Assembly: GCF_001690655.1 (NCBI RefSeq)
Contig: NZ_LZHQ01000004.1
Location: forward strand, 1 to 64,000
From: Gilliamella sp. Occ3-1
GTDB taxonomy: Bacteria; Pseudomonadota; Gammaproteobacteria; Enterobacterales; Orbaceae
Length of the DNA stretch: 64,000 bases
Direction: 5' to 3'
The position numbers were made by a program, and so were the translations under genes. Of this stretch, positions 1-8,805 are shown piece by piece. The notes under the pieces were generated by a model that was not told the origin of the DNA, did no database searches, and saw only the letters and a list, made by a program, of their open reading frames with translations. The first letter of the stretch is position 1. Every line of letters starts with the position of its first letter.

Positions 1-806
<806 letters not shown>

Positions 807-941
807 ACAACTCGGAGTTGTTTTGGGTTACGCGATATTGAGTTGATTAAAAGTTGAAAGAACAGTTTGTTCCGGATTGAGAGATGAGTATTGATATGAG
901 ATAATGAATAGATATTGATACTGATTGAGAGAGACAGGATA

Positions 942-1060
942 TGTCTGGCGGTAATAGCGCGGTGGTCCCACCTGACCCCATGCCGAACTCAGAAGTGAAA
1001 CGCCGTAGTGCCGATGGTAGTGTGGGTATTACCCATGTGAGAGTAGGGTGCCGCCAGACT
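942..1060 (+). rRNA. rrf: 5S ribosomal RNA
   Basis: About 119 nt with the closing helix tgtctggcgg/ccgccagac and the conserved core ggtcccacctgaccccatgc followed by gccgaactcagaagtgaaac. It lies 135 nt after the 23S end, as expected for an rrn operon, and is followed by a terminator. Ends are good to a base or two. Confidence 0.97.
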
Positions 1061-1073
1061 TTTAAATATAGAG

Positions 1074-1100
1074 AGCCTAGCAGCAATGCTGGGCTTTTTT
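1074..1100 (+). terminator. rRNA operon terminator
   Basis: A 9-bp stem (agcctagca/tgctgggct, one G-U pair) with the 4-nt loop gcaa is followed directly by six T. It lies 14 nt after the 5S gene, the standard intrinsic terminator position for the operon. Confidence 0.88.
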
Positions 1101-1129
1101 GCTTTTTGGTATTTTATTTTAGCGACCTT

Positions 1130-1650
1130 CCTGCATTGATTTGTAACTATTTCTCTTTATATCTAAAAGGAAGGCAAGTAAAGGCGCAATTTCCACCTCA
1201 AACATCAGAAAAATTATTGTTTCTCAATAAATAATGTGAATGTAGGTCAATGAATTTTATGATTAGTAACAATAGTAGAAATCAAAGTTTCTTTAGAACG
1301 TTTAATGTCATTGATGACTTGAATCTTGAAGCATTATACATAGATATTTGGACAAGTTAGCTCAATACCATGGCTATCTGTTAAAAATACGGTTTGATAA
1401 TAGATCGGAATTTATTGGAAGGGTCTTTACCAGTTAGGCAAAATTATATGATATAATTGTTGATTATATTTAAATCATTAGCCCATGTCAAAACAGCTAT
1501 ATTGAACAATTTGATTGTACTTATTGCACTGAAGTATTCTATTTATATCTTTTAAGTAACCTAGATCAAGCAAAGAGAATAACCGAAGAGTAGCTCTCAT
1601 TTATAATACTAAAATGTTCAATAACGCATTAATTAATATTCCATTGAATA
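1130..1650 (+). pseudogene. Decayed IS3-family transposase (OrfB) remnant
   Basis: No open frame survives, but conceptual translation across frames gives consecutive pieces of an IS3-family OrfB DDE transposase. RSMNFM then RTFNVIDDLNLEAL starts near 1244. LDKLAQYHGYLLKIRFDNRSEF lies at about 1350-1420. QNSYIEQFDCTYCTEV then LDQAKRITEE lies at about 1487-1590. YNTKMFNNALINIPL follows a last shift. At least three frameshifts or stops separate them, and the first catalytic Asp (family WSMDFM) reads Asn. The frame ending near 1234 carries a possible upstream fragment. The element is inactive. Terminal inverted repeats and a target duplication were not found. From 1650 to 1857 I see only AT-rich DNA leading into menA. 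Confidence 0.85.
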
Positions 1651-1857
1651 TAAAACACGAAAATATGCTACATCAATTTCTACGTTAGTTTTGTACTAAC
1701 TGTGGGTGTTACTATTTTTTCTTTTTACTCATTATAGTGGTTTAAAAACACACAAATATATAAACTTATTGATAGTATCATGACTAACACAGTGAATTGA
1801 TTCAGTATTCCTGTTATTATGATTTATAGTTTTCACTAAAAATAATACCGTTATTGA

Positions 1858-2760
1858 ATGTACAATAAATTTTACCCATGGATTATTAGTTTACGGTTAA
1901 AAACCATACCTCTTTCTCTTTCTGCGATATTAGTAGGTAATGCACTAGCTTATTGGCAACATCAATTTAGTTTTTGGATACTACTGTTTTCATTAATTAC
2001 AGCATCATTGTTACAAATTCTTTCTAATCTAGCCAATGATTACGGAGATGAAATTAAAGGTAGCGATCAAAACAATCTTACTGCCCATAATCGAGGTATA
2101 CAATTAGGCTTAATTACACTTAAGCAGCTAAAAATAGCGCTATGGATTAATATTTTTTTATGTATTTTATTTGGGCTGATTTTGCTTATATTTGCTTGTA
2201 ATAATATTTATGAATTATTTATTTTTATATTATTAGGATTATTATCTATTGTTGCCGCAATAACTTATACCATGGGTAAAAAACCTTACGGCTATATTGG
2301 ATTTGGCGATCTATCAGTACTTACTTTTTTTGGTTTGATTGGCGTCATGGGTAGTTTCTACTTGCAAACTAAGGTATTCTCTTTATCCATTATTTTACCT
2401 TCTTTAGGCTGTGGTTTGTTATCCGTTGCTGTGCTTAATATCAATAACCTTCGTGATATAGAACTAGATCGAAAAAGTAATAAGCGTACTTTAGTAGTAA
2501 TGATTGGTAAATGTATGGGGCGATATTATCATTTATTGCTATTACTCATAGCATTTTGTTCGCTAAGTTTATTTGCATACAATAAATTACAAACAATCTG
2601 GAGCGGTTTGTTTATATTAACATTACCGTTATTTATTAAGCATATTTATATGGTTTTTCAATTTAATACGCACAAAGAAGGAGTACCTTTATTATTACAG
2701 ATGGTCAAACTTGCTTTATTGACTAATTTACTTTATTGTTTGGGGATTATTTTGAGCTAG
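1858..2760 (+). CDS. menA: 1,4-dihydroxy-2-naphthoate prenyltransferase MenA
   Basis: This 300-residue UbiA-superfamily integral membrane enzyme attaches the polyprenyl tail to 1,4-dihydroxy-2-naphthoate to make demethylmenaquinone. The first Mg-diphosphate motif NLANDYGDEIKGSD ends at residue 70 and the second, NNLRDIELDRKSNKRT, is near residue 195. About eight hydrophobic segments are visible. The length is close to E. coli MenA (308). It precedes rraA, the same order as in E. coli. No strong ribosome site is seen before the ATG, but the N-terminus (WIISLRLKTIPLS) is typical of the family. Confidence 0.93.
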   Translation: MYNKFYPWIISLRLKTIPLSLSAILVGNALAYWQHQFSFWILLFSLITASLLQILSNLANDYGDEIKGSDQNNLTAHNRGIQLGLITLKQLKIALWINIFLCILFGLILLIFACNNIYELFIFILLGLLSIVAAITYTMGKKPYGYIGFGDLSVLTFFGLIGVMGSFYLQTKVFSLSIILPSLGCGLLSVAVLNINNLRDIELDRKSNKRTLVVMIGKCMGRYYHLLLLLIAFCSLSLFAYNKLQTIWSGLFILTLPLFIKHIYMVFQFNTHKEGVPLLLQMVKLALLTNLLYCLGIILS

Positions 2761-2849
2761 TTCACGTTTATTTAATTTTAATATCATTTTACTTGGTATT
2801 AGCGTTATACTAAATAAACTTATATATCACAGCAAAAGGAGACTTGATA

Positions 2850-3341
2850 ATGGAGTTTGATACTTCAATTCTTTGCGATTATTACCCAGAAGATGTTAAC
2901 GTAGTTGAACCAATATTTAGTAATTTTGGTGGTGTAGCATCGTTTTCAGGTCAAGCTGTAACAGTTAAATGTTTTGAAGATAACGGCTTACTATACGAAA
3001 TTTTGCAATCAGACGGCTCAGGAAAAATCCTTGTTATTGATGGGGGTGGTTCTGTTCGTCGAGCGCTAATTGATGCAGAGCTAGTAGATATTGCTGTTCA
3101 AAATCAATGGGAAGGAATAATTGTTTATGGTGCTGTTCGCCAAGTTGATTATCTAGCTGAAGCCGATATTGGCATTCAAGCTCTAGCAGCTATTCCTGTT
3201 GGTGCTGAAGATCAAGGCATTGGTGAAATTGATATTCGTGTTAATTTTGGTGGAGTGACTTTCTTCTCGGGTGATTTTGTCTATGCTGATAATACAGGTA
3301 TCATCCTATCTGAAATTGCTCTTGAAATTGAAGATAAATAA
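2850..3341 (+). CDS. rraA: Ribonuclease E activity regulator RraA
   Basis: A 163-residue protein almost collinear with E. coli RraA (161), with [14 protein letters not shown] at the N-terminus, [17 protein letters not shown] in the middle and [20 protein letters not shown] near the end. RraA is a ring-shaped trimer that binds the RNase E C-terminal scaffold and inhibits mRNA decay. The ATG at 2850 is chosen over the upstream TTG at 2844 because aaaagga ends 9 nt before it. It lies 89 bp after menA and is followed by a hairpin terminator. Older annotations call this family MenG. Confidence 0.94.
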   Translation: MEFDTSILCDYYPEDVNVVEPIFSNFGGVASFSGQAVTVKCFEDNGLLYEILQSDGSGKILVIDGGGSVRRALIDAELVDIAVQNQWEGIIVYGAVRQVDYLAEADIGIQALAAIPVGAEDQGIGEIDIRVNFGGVTFFSGDFVYADNTGIILSEIALEIEDK

Positions 3342-3352
3342 AAAATAGTGTG

Positions 3353-3380
3353 AACCGCCGGTACCTATCGGTGGTTTTTA
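3353..3380 (+). terminator. Terminator after rraA
   Basis: An 8-bp stem aaccgccg/cggtggtt (one G-U pair) with the 8-nt loop gtacctat is followed by a short T run. It starts 11 nt after the rraA stop. Confidence 0.75.
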
Positions 3381-3421
3381 TACTTAAACGTATACTTACC
3401 TGAAACTTTTTAACAAAAAAA
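3377..3421 (+). repeat. Dispersed ~42-bp intergenic repeat, copy A
   Basis: The core runs TTATACTTAAACGTATACTT then ACCTGAAACTTTTTAACAAAA. It matches about 37 of 42 bases with the reverse strand of 6878-6920 and has a looser third copy at 17622-17668. This copy lies between the 3' ends of rraA and dprA. Its function is unknown. Confidence 0.6.
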
Positions 3422-3430
3422 TCTTGAATT

Positions 3431-4537
3431 TTAAATCACTCGATTACGAATATAACCACCAGTTACCGTCTTTATTAAACCTTCTAGTTCCATATCTAAT
3501 AATTTGACGCTCACTTCTGAAATCGACATATTTACTTGTTGAGCAATAATATCAACAGGGATAGGTTGATGATGAATCACAGCAAAAATTTCAGGATACA
3601 AAATAGAATTATTTTGTTCTTCTTTAAGCTGATTACACGAGCTATTTACTGCTGATAAATAACTATAATAATGCTCTAAAATATCAACTGGTTTAGAAAC
3701 TAAATAAGCGCCTTGTTTAATTAAATAGTGAGTTCCACTACAGTTTTCATTGTTAATATCACCTGGTAAGGCAAATACATCTCGATTTTGTTCAAGTGCA
3801 TAGCGCGCAGTAATTAACGAGCCGCTTTTTTCTGAAGCTTCAACCACGAAAGTTCCTAAACTTAACCCGCTAATAATTCGGTTCCGACGAGGAAAATAGA
3901 CGGATCTGGCTTTTTCAAATGGAAAAAATTCGGACACAATAGTCCCACCTTGCTCCAAAATATCATTGGCTAAGTTTAAATTTGATCTTGGTGCAATTTT
4001 TGCTAAACCGCTGCCTAACACTGCGATGGTATGACCCGATACTTCAAGTGCGCCACGATGGCAAATAGCATCTAATCCAAGCGCTAAACCGCTGGTAATT
4101 GTTAAACCATTAATAGCTAATTCACTAGCAAAATATCGTCCCCACTGTGCTCCATATTCACTAAATTCACGACTTCCAACCATAGCTAATTGAGGTGAAT
4201 GTAATAACTGTCGATTACCTAAAACAAACAACAATAAAGGCGGAGAACAAATTTGTTTAAGTAATAAAGGATAATCGTTATCACAATAAGCAATAAGGTG
4301 TTTTTGTGGGTGGGGTGATTCTAACCATTGAAGTATTGGTTCTAAATGAAGATATGATGTTTCATAAAAACGCACTATTTGAACATCCGACAATCCTAGT
4401 TTATTTAACAAACAAGGCACATTTTGTATGCTAATTGGTAAACCGTTAGCAAAAAACTGTCCAATTTTTTCAAAAATATTTTGTTTTCCATATCCAACCA
4501 TTGAAATTCTTAATAAGAATTCATATTTACTCATCAT
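3431..4537 (-). CDS. dprA: DNA-processing protein DprA (Smf)
   Basis: A 368-residue DprA. The Rossmann-like core carries AMVGSREFSEYGAQWGRYFA, SGLALGLDAICHRGAL, LGSGL, FPRRNRIISGLS and EKSGSLITARYALEQNRDVF. The last ~60 residues form a winged-helix-like region. DprA binds incoming single-stranded DNA and loads RecA during natural transformation, and is widespread even in species not known to be competent. The length matches E. coli Smf (374). Two adjacent ATGs could start it; the second (4534) sits better after ggaaag. It is divergent from def, the usual enterobacterial order. Confidence 0.94.
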   Translation of the reverse strand: MMSKYEFLLRISMVGYGKQNIFEKIGQFFANGLPISIQNVPCLLNKLGLSDVQIVRFYETSYLHLEPILQWLESPHPQKHLIAYCDNDYPLLLKQICSPPLLLFVLGNRQLLHSPQLAMVGSREFSEYGAQWGRYFASELAINGLTITSGLALGLDAICHRGALEVSGHTIAVLGSGLAKIAPRSNLNLANDILEQGGTIVSEFFPFEKARSVYFPRRNRIISGLSLGTFVVEASEKSGSLITARYALEQNRDVFALPGDINNENCSGTHYLIKQGAYLVSKPVDILEHYYSYLSAVNSSCNQLKEEQNNSILYPEIFAVIHHQPIPVDIIAQQVNMSISEVSVKLLDMELEGLIKTVTGGYIRNRVI

Positions 4538-4693
4538 AATCTTTCCGCACTCGTTTTAAATGATTTAGATATCTTGAATTGATAAGATAAATACTACCAA
4601 TAGCCAATAAGGGCTATTCATCAGTATGATAAATGTTTACAATGAGCAATAGTTTGAATAAACCCGAAATTTGAGGAGTAGATCGAAGAATTT

Positions 4694-5206
4694 ATGGCTA
4701 TTTTACCGGTATTACGTTTTCCTGATGAGCGACTTCGCAAAGTTGCTAAGCCTGTTACCAAGTTCACCCCTGAGCTACAAACGATCATTGATAACATGAT
4801 CGAAACCATGTATGACGAAAATGGTATTGGGCTTGCAGCAACCCAAGTTGATGTACATGAACAAATTATTGTTATTGATGTATCAGAAGATAAAAGCCAA
4901 GTTTATGTGATCATCAATCCTGAAGTGATAAGCCAAGAAGGTGAAACGGGTATTGAGGAAGGGTGCTTATCGGTTCCTGATTGTCGTGGATTTGTGCCAA
5001 GAGCAGAAAAAATCAAAATTAAAGCTCTAGATCGCCATGGCAATCCTTACGAAATTGATGCCGATGAGTTACTTGCTATCTGTATCCAACACGAAATGGA
5101 TCATTTAAAAGGTAAACTCTTTGTTGATTACCTTTCACCATTAAAACGTCAACGAATTGAACAAAAAATGAAGAAACTTGCTCGTGAGGAGCAACGGAAT
5201 CAATAA
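4694..5206 (+). CDS. def: Peptide deformylase
   Basis: A 170-residue metalloenzyme that removes the formyl group from the initiator Met of new proteins. All three family motifs are present: GIGLAATQ (residues 44-51), EGCLS with the metal ligand Cys91, and QHEMDH with His133, catalytic Glu134 and His137. It is divergent from dprA across 156 bp that contain a small hairpin (4599-4618). In E. coli fmt follows def; here the next gene is convergent grpE, so def stands alone or fmt is elsewhere. Confidence 0.96.
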   Translation: MAILPVLRFPDERLRKVAKPVTKFTPELQTIIDNMIETMYDENGIGLAATQVDVHEQIIVIDVSEDKSQVYVIINPEVISQEGETGIEEGCLSVPDCRGFVPRAEKIKIKALDRHGNPYEIDADELLAICIQHEMDHLKGKLFVDYLSPLKRQRIEQKMKKLAREEQRNQ

Positions 5207-5235
5207 AATTAACCGCCACAGTGATTGGCGGTTAA
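5202..5235 (-). terminator. Terminator after grpE
   Basis: A perfect 10-bp stem ttaaccgcca/tggcggttaa (5209-5218 and 5226-5235) with a 7-nt loop. On the minus strand it is followed by ttttattg, so it mainly ends grpE transcription, but the stem could also stop def transcripts. Confidence 0.8.
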
Positions 5236-5250
5236 CCTATCTAAAGATAA

Positions 5251-5835
5251 CTATTTAGCAACAATTACCATCGCAGGACGAATTAACCGGCCATTTAAGG
5301 TATAGCCTTTTTGGATGGTATTTACTATTTGACCTGATTGATGTTCTGGTGATTCAACCATACTAATTGCTTGGTGCACATCAGGATTTAGTTGTGAATC
5401 TTCAGTATTAATCACTTCAATACCAAATTTTTTGACAGTATCTAGGAATGATTTTAATGTCAGCTCTAACCCTTCAACAGTAGCTTTATGCTCAGGGTTG
5501 GTTTTATCTGTAGATTCTAAAGCTCGTTCTAAATTATCAATAACGGGTAATAATTCATTAGAAAATTTTTCTAGTGCAAATTTACGCGCTTTATCAACAT
5601 CTTGTTCAACACGTTTACGAACATTATCAATTTCAGCTCGCGCACGAATCATGGCTTCGCTTTCATTTTTTTTAGCTAACTGTAATGCTTGTTCTAGCTC
5701 TACAATACGTGCATCTTTTGCGTTTAATTGCTCTTCTAGACTTGGTTGCACTGGAGCTTCTTGCTCTGTTGTTTCTTCAGCTGGTGTGTCAATGTTAGTT
5801 TCATTTTCTGACATATTTTTATCTTGCTCTGTCAT
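5251..5835 (-). CDS. grpE: Nucleotide exchange factor GrpE
   Basis: A 194-residue co-chaperone that releases ADP from DnaK. The acidic, disordered N-terminus (about 1-45) is followed by a long coiled coil (about 45-110) and the beta domain with HQAISMVES and IQKGYTLNGRLIRPAMV. The length is close to E. coli GrpE (197). The ATG at 5835 (MTEQDKN) is preferred over the upstream TTG at 5847 because GGAG lies 6 nt before it. A sigma-32 promoter lies 47 nt upstream and a terminator follows, so it is a single-gene heat-shock unit. Confidence 0.95.
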   Translation of the reverse strand: MTEQDKNMSENETNIDTPAEETTEQEAPVQPSLEEQLNAKDARIVELEQALQLAKKNESEAMIRARAEIDNVRKRVEQDVDKARKFALEKFSNELLPVIDNLERALESTDKTNPEHKATVEGLELTLKSFLDTVKKFGIEVINTEDSQLNPDVHQAISMVESPEHQSGQIVNTIQKGYTLNGRLIRPAMVIVAK

Positions 5836-5881
5836 AAGGTACTCCAAATAATGTAGTCGAAAACTTAGTGAATTACGGTTA

Positions 5882-5909
5882 TTATGGGGACAATTTTTAT
5901 GATTACAAG
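5882..5909 (-). promoter_or_regulatory. Sigma-32 heat-shock promoter of grpE
   Basis: On the minus strand CTTGTAA, 13 nt, then CCCCATAA. This matches the RpoH consensus (CTTGAAA, 12-14 nt, CCCCATNT) with the characteristic CCCCAT intact. It ends 46 nt before the grpE ATG, in the grpE/nadK divergent gap. This fits the known heat-shock control of grpE. Confidence 0.85.
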
Positions 5910-5993
5910 CTTATCAGTAAATTGATATGTAATTTTTTGACCTGTGACGAAAAAATACATATCGTTTATATAAAAGAATAACAAGGATATTTT

Positions 5994-6872
5994 ATGAATA
6001 CACCTTTTAAATGCATTGGTCTCATTGGACTTCCTCGTAAATTAGAGGCAATCGAAACTCATCAAGTGCTTTATGATTGGCTTGTTAGTCTTGGTATTCA
6101 TGTGCTAGTTGAAGATCGCTTAGCGGATCATATTCAATTTCCAGTTAGCCATTACGCTTCGTTAGAAGCAATTGGTGAACAAGCTGACCTAGCCATTGTT
6201 GTGGGTGGTGATGGAAATATGCTACGTTCAGCTAGGTACTTGTCACACTATAAAATCAAAGTGATTGGTGTTAATCGAGGTAATCTCGGTTTCTTAACGG
6301 ATATCTCGCATGAACAAGTAATTGAACAATTAAGTTCTGTTATTGCCGGTGAATATGAGGAGGATCCTCGTTTCTTATTAGAAGTTTCCATTTATGATAA
6401 TGGTAATTTGATTAATTCGAGTTTCGCCGTAAACGAAATTGTCGTCACTCCTAACACTGTAGCGCATATGATTGACTATGATGTTTACATTAATGAACGT
6501 AATGCGTTTTCACAGCGAGCTGATGGGTTAATTATTGCAACGCCAACAGGCTCTACCGCTTACTCGTTATCGGCAGGAGGTCCTATTTTAGCGCCTCATT
6601 TAGATGCATTAATTATTACGCCAATGTTTCCGCATTCGTTAGCAGTTAGACCTTTGGTTATCAAAGGCAATAACCCAATTCATCTTAAATTTCCAACTAC
6701 TGCGCTTGATTTAAATATTGCCTGTGATAGCCAAATTATTTTACCGGTCAAACCAACGCAAGATGTGATTATTCGCCGATCTTTATATGAATTTAATTTA
6801 ATTCATACCAAAGATTATGATTATTTTAATAATCTTTCGACTAAGTTAGGATGGTCGCAAAAGATGTTTTAA
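5994..6872 (+). CDS. nadK: NAD kinase
   Basis: A 292-residue cytoplasmic kinase that makes NADP from NAD and ATP. The signature GGDGNML starts at residue 71 (the Asp is catalytic), NRGNLGFLTD follows, the NE motif FAVNEIV is near residue 147, and the glycine-rich TPTGSTAYSLSAGGPI is near residue 184. The length equals E. coli NadK (292). An aagga ribosome site precedes the ATG. It is divergent from grpE, as in E. coli and many relatives. Confidence 0.96.
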   Translation: MNTPFKCIGLIGLPRKLEAIETHQVLYDWLVSLGIHVLVEDRLADHIQFPVSHYASLEAIGEQADLAIVVGGDGNMLRSARYLSHYKIKVIGVNRGNLGFLTDISHEQVIEQLSSVIAGEYEEDPRFLLEVSIYDNGNLINSSFAVNEIVVTPNTVAHMIDYDVYINERNAFSQRADGLIIATPTGSTAYSLSAGGPILAPHLDALIITPMFPHSLAVRPLVIKGNNPIHLKFPTTALDLNIACDSQIILPVKPTQDVIIRRSLYEFNLIHTKDYDYFNNLSTKLGWSQKMF

Positions 6873-6877
6873 TCTAT

Positions 6878-6920
6878 TTTTGTAAAAAACTTTCAGGAAA
6901 GTATGCGTTTTAGTATAAGA
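6878..6920 (-). repeat. Dispersed ~42-bp intergenic repeat, copy B
   Basis: Read on the minus strand it aligns without gaps to copy A (3377-3421), about 37 of 42 bases identical. It fills most of the gap between the convergent nadK and pgpA. The same family occurs at 17622-17668. Confidence 0.6.
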
Positions 6921-6927
6921 TTACATC

Positions 6928-7425
6928 TTAAATAACCAATGTCATGATATAAACGGTGAATGATGAAAAGATAGCTGCAATCACATCATCCACCATAATA
7001 CCAAAACCGCCAGGTATACGTTTATCAAACCAACGAATTGGCCACGGTTTTGCCATGTCAAAAATCCTAAATGCTACAAAGGCTATCGCAATCCACATAA
7101 CAGAAAGTTGTGGAATAAAAAATAGGGTGATCCACATGCCAACAAATTCATCCCATACTATATGCCCTGAATCGTGCGTATGGGTATCATCCGATGTTTT
7201 TTGACAAATAAAACAACCAAAAATAAAAGTCACTAAAATAAATACCCAGTATAAAGCTGGTTGTAAACCATAAAATAATAGCCAAAGTGGAATCGCCATT
7301 AACGATCCCATTGTTCCCGGCATAATTGGAGATAAACCACTACCTAGTCCTACAGCTAAAAAATGAATGGGATTGGTTAACTTGAGGAATTTTTTAAAAT
7401 CTTTATTTCGTTCTTGTTTTGTCAT
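6928..7425 (-). CDS. pgpA: Phosphatidylglycerophosphatase A
   Basis: A 165-residue inner-membrane phosphatase that converts phosphatidylglycerol phosphate to phosphatidylglycerol. The family motif GLGSGLSPIMPGTMGSL is near residue 27, WDEFVGMW carries the conserved acidic residues in the middle, and GGFGIMVDDVIAAI lies near the C-terminus. Four hydrophobic segments are visible. In E. coli it follows thiL; here it stands between argF and nadK with no thiL. The ribosome site before the ATG is weak, so the start is likely but not certain. Confidence 0.92.
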   Translation of the reverse strand: MTKQERNKDFKKFLKLTNPIHFLAVGLGSGLSPIMPGTMGSLMAIPLWLLFYGLQPALYWVFILVTFIFGCFICQKTSDDTHTHDSGHIVWDEFVGMWITLFFIPQLSVMWIAIAFVAFRIFDMAKPWPIRWFDKRIPGGFGIMVDDVIAAIFSSFTVYIMTLVI

Positions 7426-7440
7426 AATCTAATATTCTTT

Positions 7441-7472
7441 TAAATAAAATTTGCCGACATTAAGCCGGCAAA
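7441..7472 (-). terminator. Terminator after argF
   Basis: A 7-bp stem tttgccg/cggcaaa (7450-7456 and 7466-7472). On the minus strand it is followed by attttattta. It separates argF from pgpA. Confidence 0.7.
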
Positions 7473-7524
7473 AAGAAAGTGCCTAATTTTTTAGCTAAGC
7501 ATTTAAGTATCGATTATGGCAATA

Positions 7525-8535
7525 TTATTCATCTTTGGCTAAAGTTGCAACCATTACCGCTTTAATGGTATGTAGCCTGTTTTCGGCTTCATCAAAAACA
7601 ATACTATGTTCAGATTCAAACACATCATTAGTCACTTCAAGTCCATTGGTTAAACCATATTGAGTTGCCATCTGTTTACCGACGGTAGTGTTCATATCAT
7701 GAAAAGCGGGTAAACAGTGCATGAATTTGACATTTGGATTATTGGTAAGTTTAATAACATTTTCATTCACTTGATAAGGTGTTAATAATTTAACACGCTC
7801 ATCCCAAACTTCCTTAGGCTCACCCATTGATACCCATACATCAGTATATAAAAAGTCGACGTCTTTAACTCCTTTGGCAACATCTTCGGTTAAGATAATT
7901 TTTGCACCCGTATTTTTTGCTATATCTTGGCACTTTTGTACTAGTTCGGCTTCGGGATGACAGGCCTTTGGTGCAACTAAACGAATTTCCATTCCCATTA
8001 AAGCCGCACCTTCCATTAACGAATTTCCCATGTTATTACGGGCATCGCCTAAATAGGCAAATTTAATGCTACTTAATGGGCGATTGCCTATATGCTCTTT
8101 CATTGTCATAAAATCGGCTAAAATTTGGGTTGGATGTGCTTCGGTCGTTAAGCCATTCCATACTGGTACACCAGCATATTGGGCTAATGTTTCAACGATC
8201 TCTTGGCCATAACCACGATACTCAATACCGTCATACATTCGACCCAGCACGCGTGCGGTATCCGCAATTGATTCTTTATGACCGATTTGACTACCACTTG
8301 GTCCTAAATAAGTGACATTTGCACCTTGATCAAATGCACCAACCTCAAAAGCACAACGCGTACGGGTGGAGTCTTTCTCAAAAATTAATGCAATATTTTT
8401 ACCAATCAAATGTTGTTGTTCTTGCCCTTGTTGTTTGGCTTGTTTTAATTCGATAGCAAGATTAATTAATTGATTGATTTCGGTAGGGGTAAAATCGAGT
8501 AATCGTAAAAAATGACGCTGATAAAAACCGTGCAT
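7525..8535 (-). CDS. argF: Ornithine carbamoyltransferase
   Basis: A 336-residue enzyme that joins carbamoyl phosphate and ornithine into citrulline. The carbamoyl-phosphate motif STRTR is at residues 56-60, [20 protein letters not shown] follows, and the ornithine loop HCLPAFHD is near residue 272. The length matches E. coli ArgF/ArgI (334). It is divergent from carAB, which makes its substrate, and the shared gap holds ArgR boxes. The enzyme could be labelled argI in E. coli terms. It might also be a catabolic arcB, but the ArgR box and pairing with carAB favour biosynthesis. Confidence 0.94.
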   Translation of the reverse strand: MHGFYQRHFLRLLDFTPTEINQLINLAIELKQAKQQGQEQQHLIGKNIALIFEKDSTRTRCAFEVGAFDQGANVTYLGPSGSQIGHKESIADTARVLGRMYDGIEYRGYGQEIVETLAQYAGVPVWNGLTTEAHPTQILADFMTMKEHIGNRPLSSIKFAYLGDARNNMGNSLMEGAALMGMEIRLVAPKACHPEAELVQKCQDIAKNTGAKIILTEDVAKGVKDVDFLYTDVWVSMGEPKEVWDERVKLLTPYQVNENVIKLTNNPNVKFMHCLPAFHDMNTTVGKQMATQYGLTNGLEVTNDVFESEHSIVFDEAENRLHTIKAVMVATLAKDE

Positions 8536-8575
8536 GATATAGCTCCTAATAACCGTAATGATTTAAGTGATTCTA

Positions 8576-8593
8576 TTTGAATAATTATGCAAA
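8576..8593 (-). promoter_or_regulatory. ArgR box upstream of argF
   Basis: On the minus strand TGCAT, AATT, ATTCA inside an AT-rich 18-mer. This is the ARG-box layout (TGAAT, four A/T, ATTCA) with a single mismatch. It lies 41-58 nt before the argF start, a suitable place for repression by ArgR with arginine. Confidence 0.65.
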
Positions 8594-8753
8594 TTCAAGT
8601 TAAACATCATAATAACTCTAACATTTTACCTTTATTCTGAGGTAAGTCTCAAAAATTAGACTTAATTATTAAAATAATTTTTATAATATTGCTTTTTTTG
8701 TACAAAAAAGTGTAATAAAATGACCAAATATTGTATCTTTGCAGCTAGGTAAA

Positions 8754-8792
8754 ATTGAATTTTTATTCAAAATTCATGATAATTCATTCAAA
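8754..8792 (+). promoter_or_regulatory. Tandem ArgR boxes of carAB
   Basis: The first box is perfect: TGAAT TTTT ATTCA at 8756-8769. The second, TGATA ATTC ATTCA at 8777-8790, has two mismatches. They start exactly 21 bp apart, the spacing one ArgR hexamer uses on paired boxes. They end 14 nt before the carA start and show that the reading frame upstream of 8806 is leader, not protein. Confidence 0.8.
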
Positions 8793-8805
8793 GGATCTTT
8801 TAGTC

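Noticed and set aside
941..1234. 97-codon frame from within the 5S gene
   Set aside because: Starts in rRNA and passes through the terminator; only its tail has a possible IS3 fragment, handled as pseudogene.
8755..8805. 17-codon N-terminal extension of CarA from a TTG
   Set aside because: The stretch is made of ArgR boxes and CarA homology starts at 8806.
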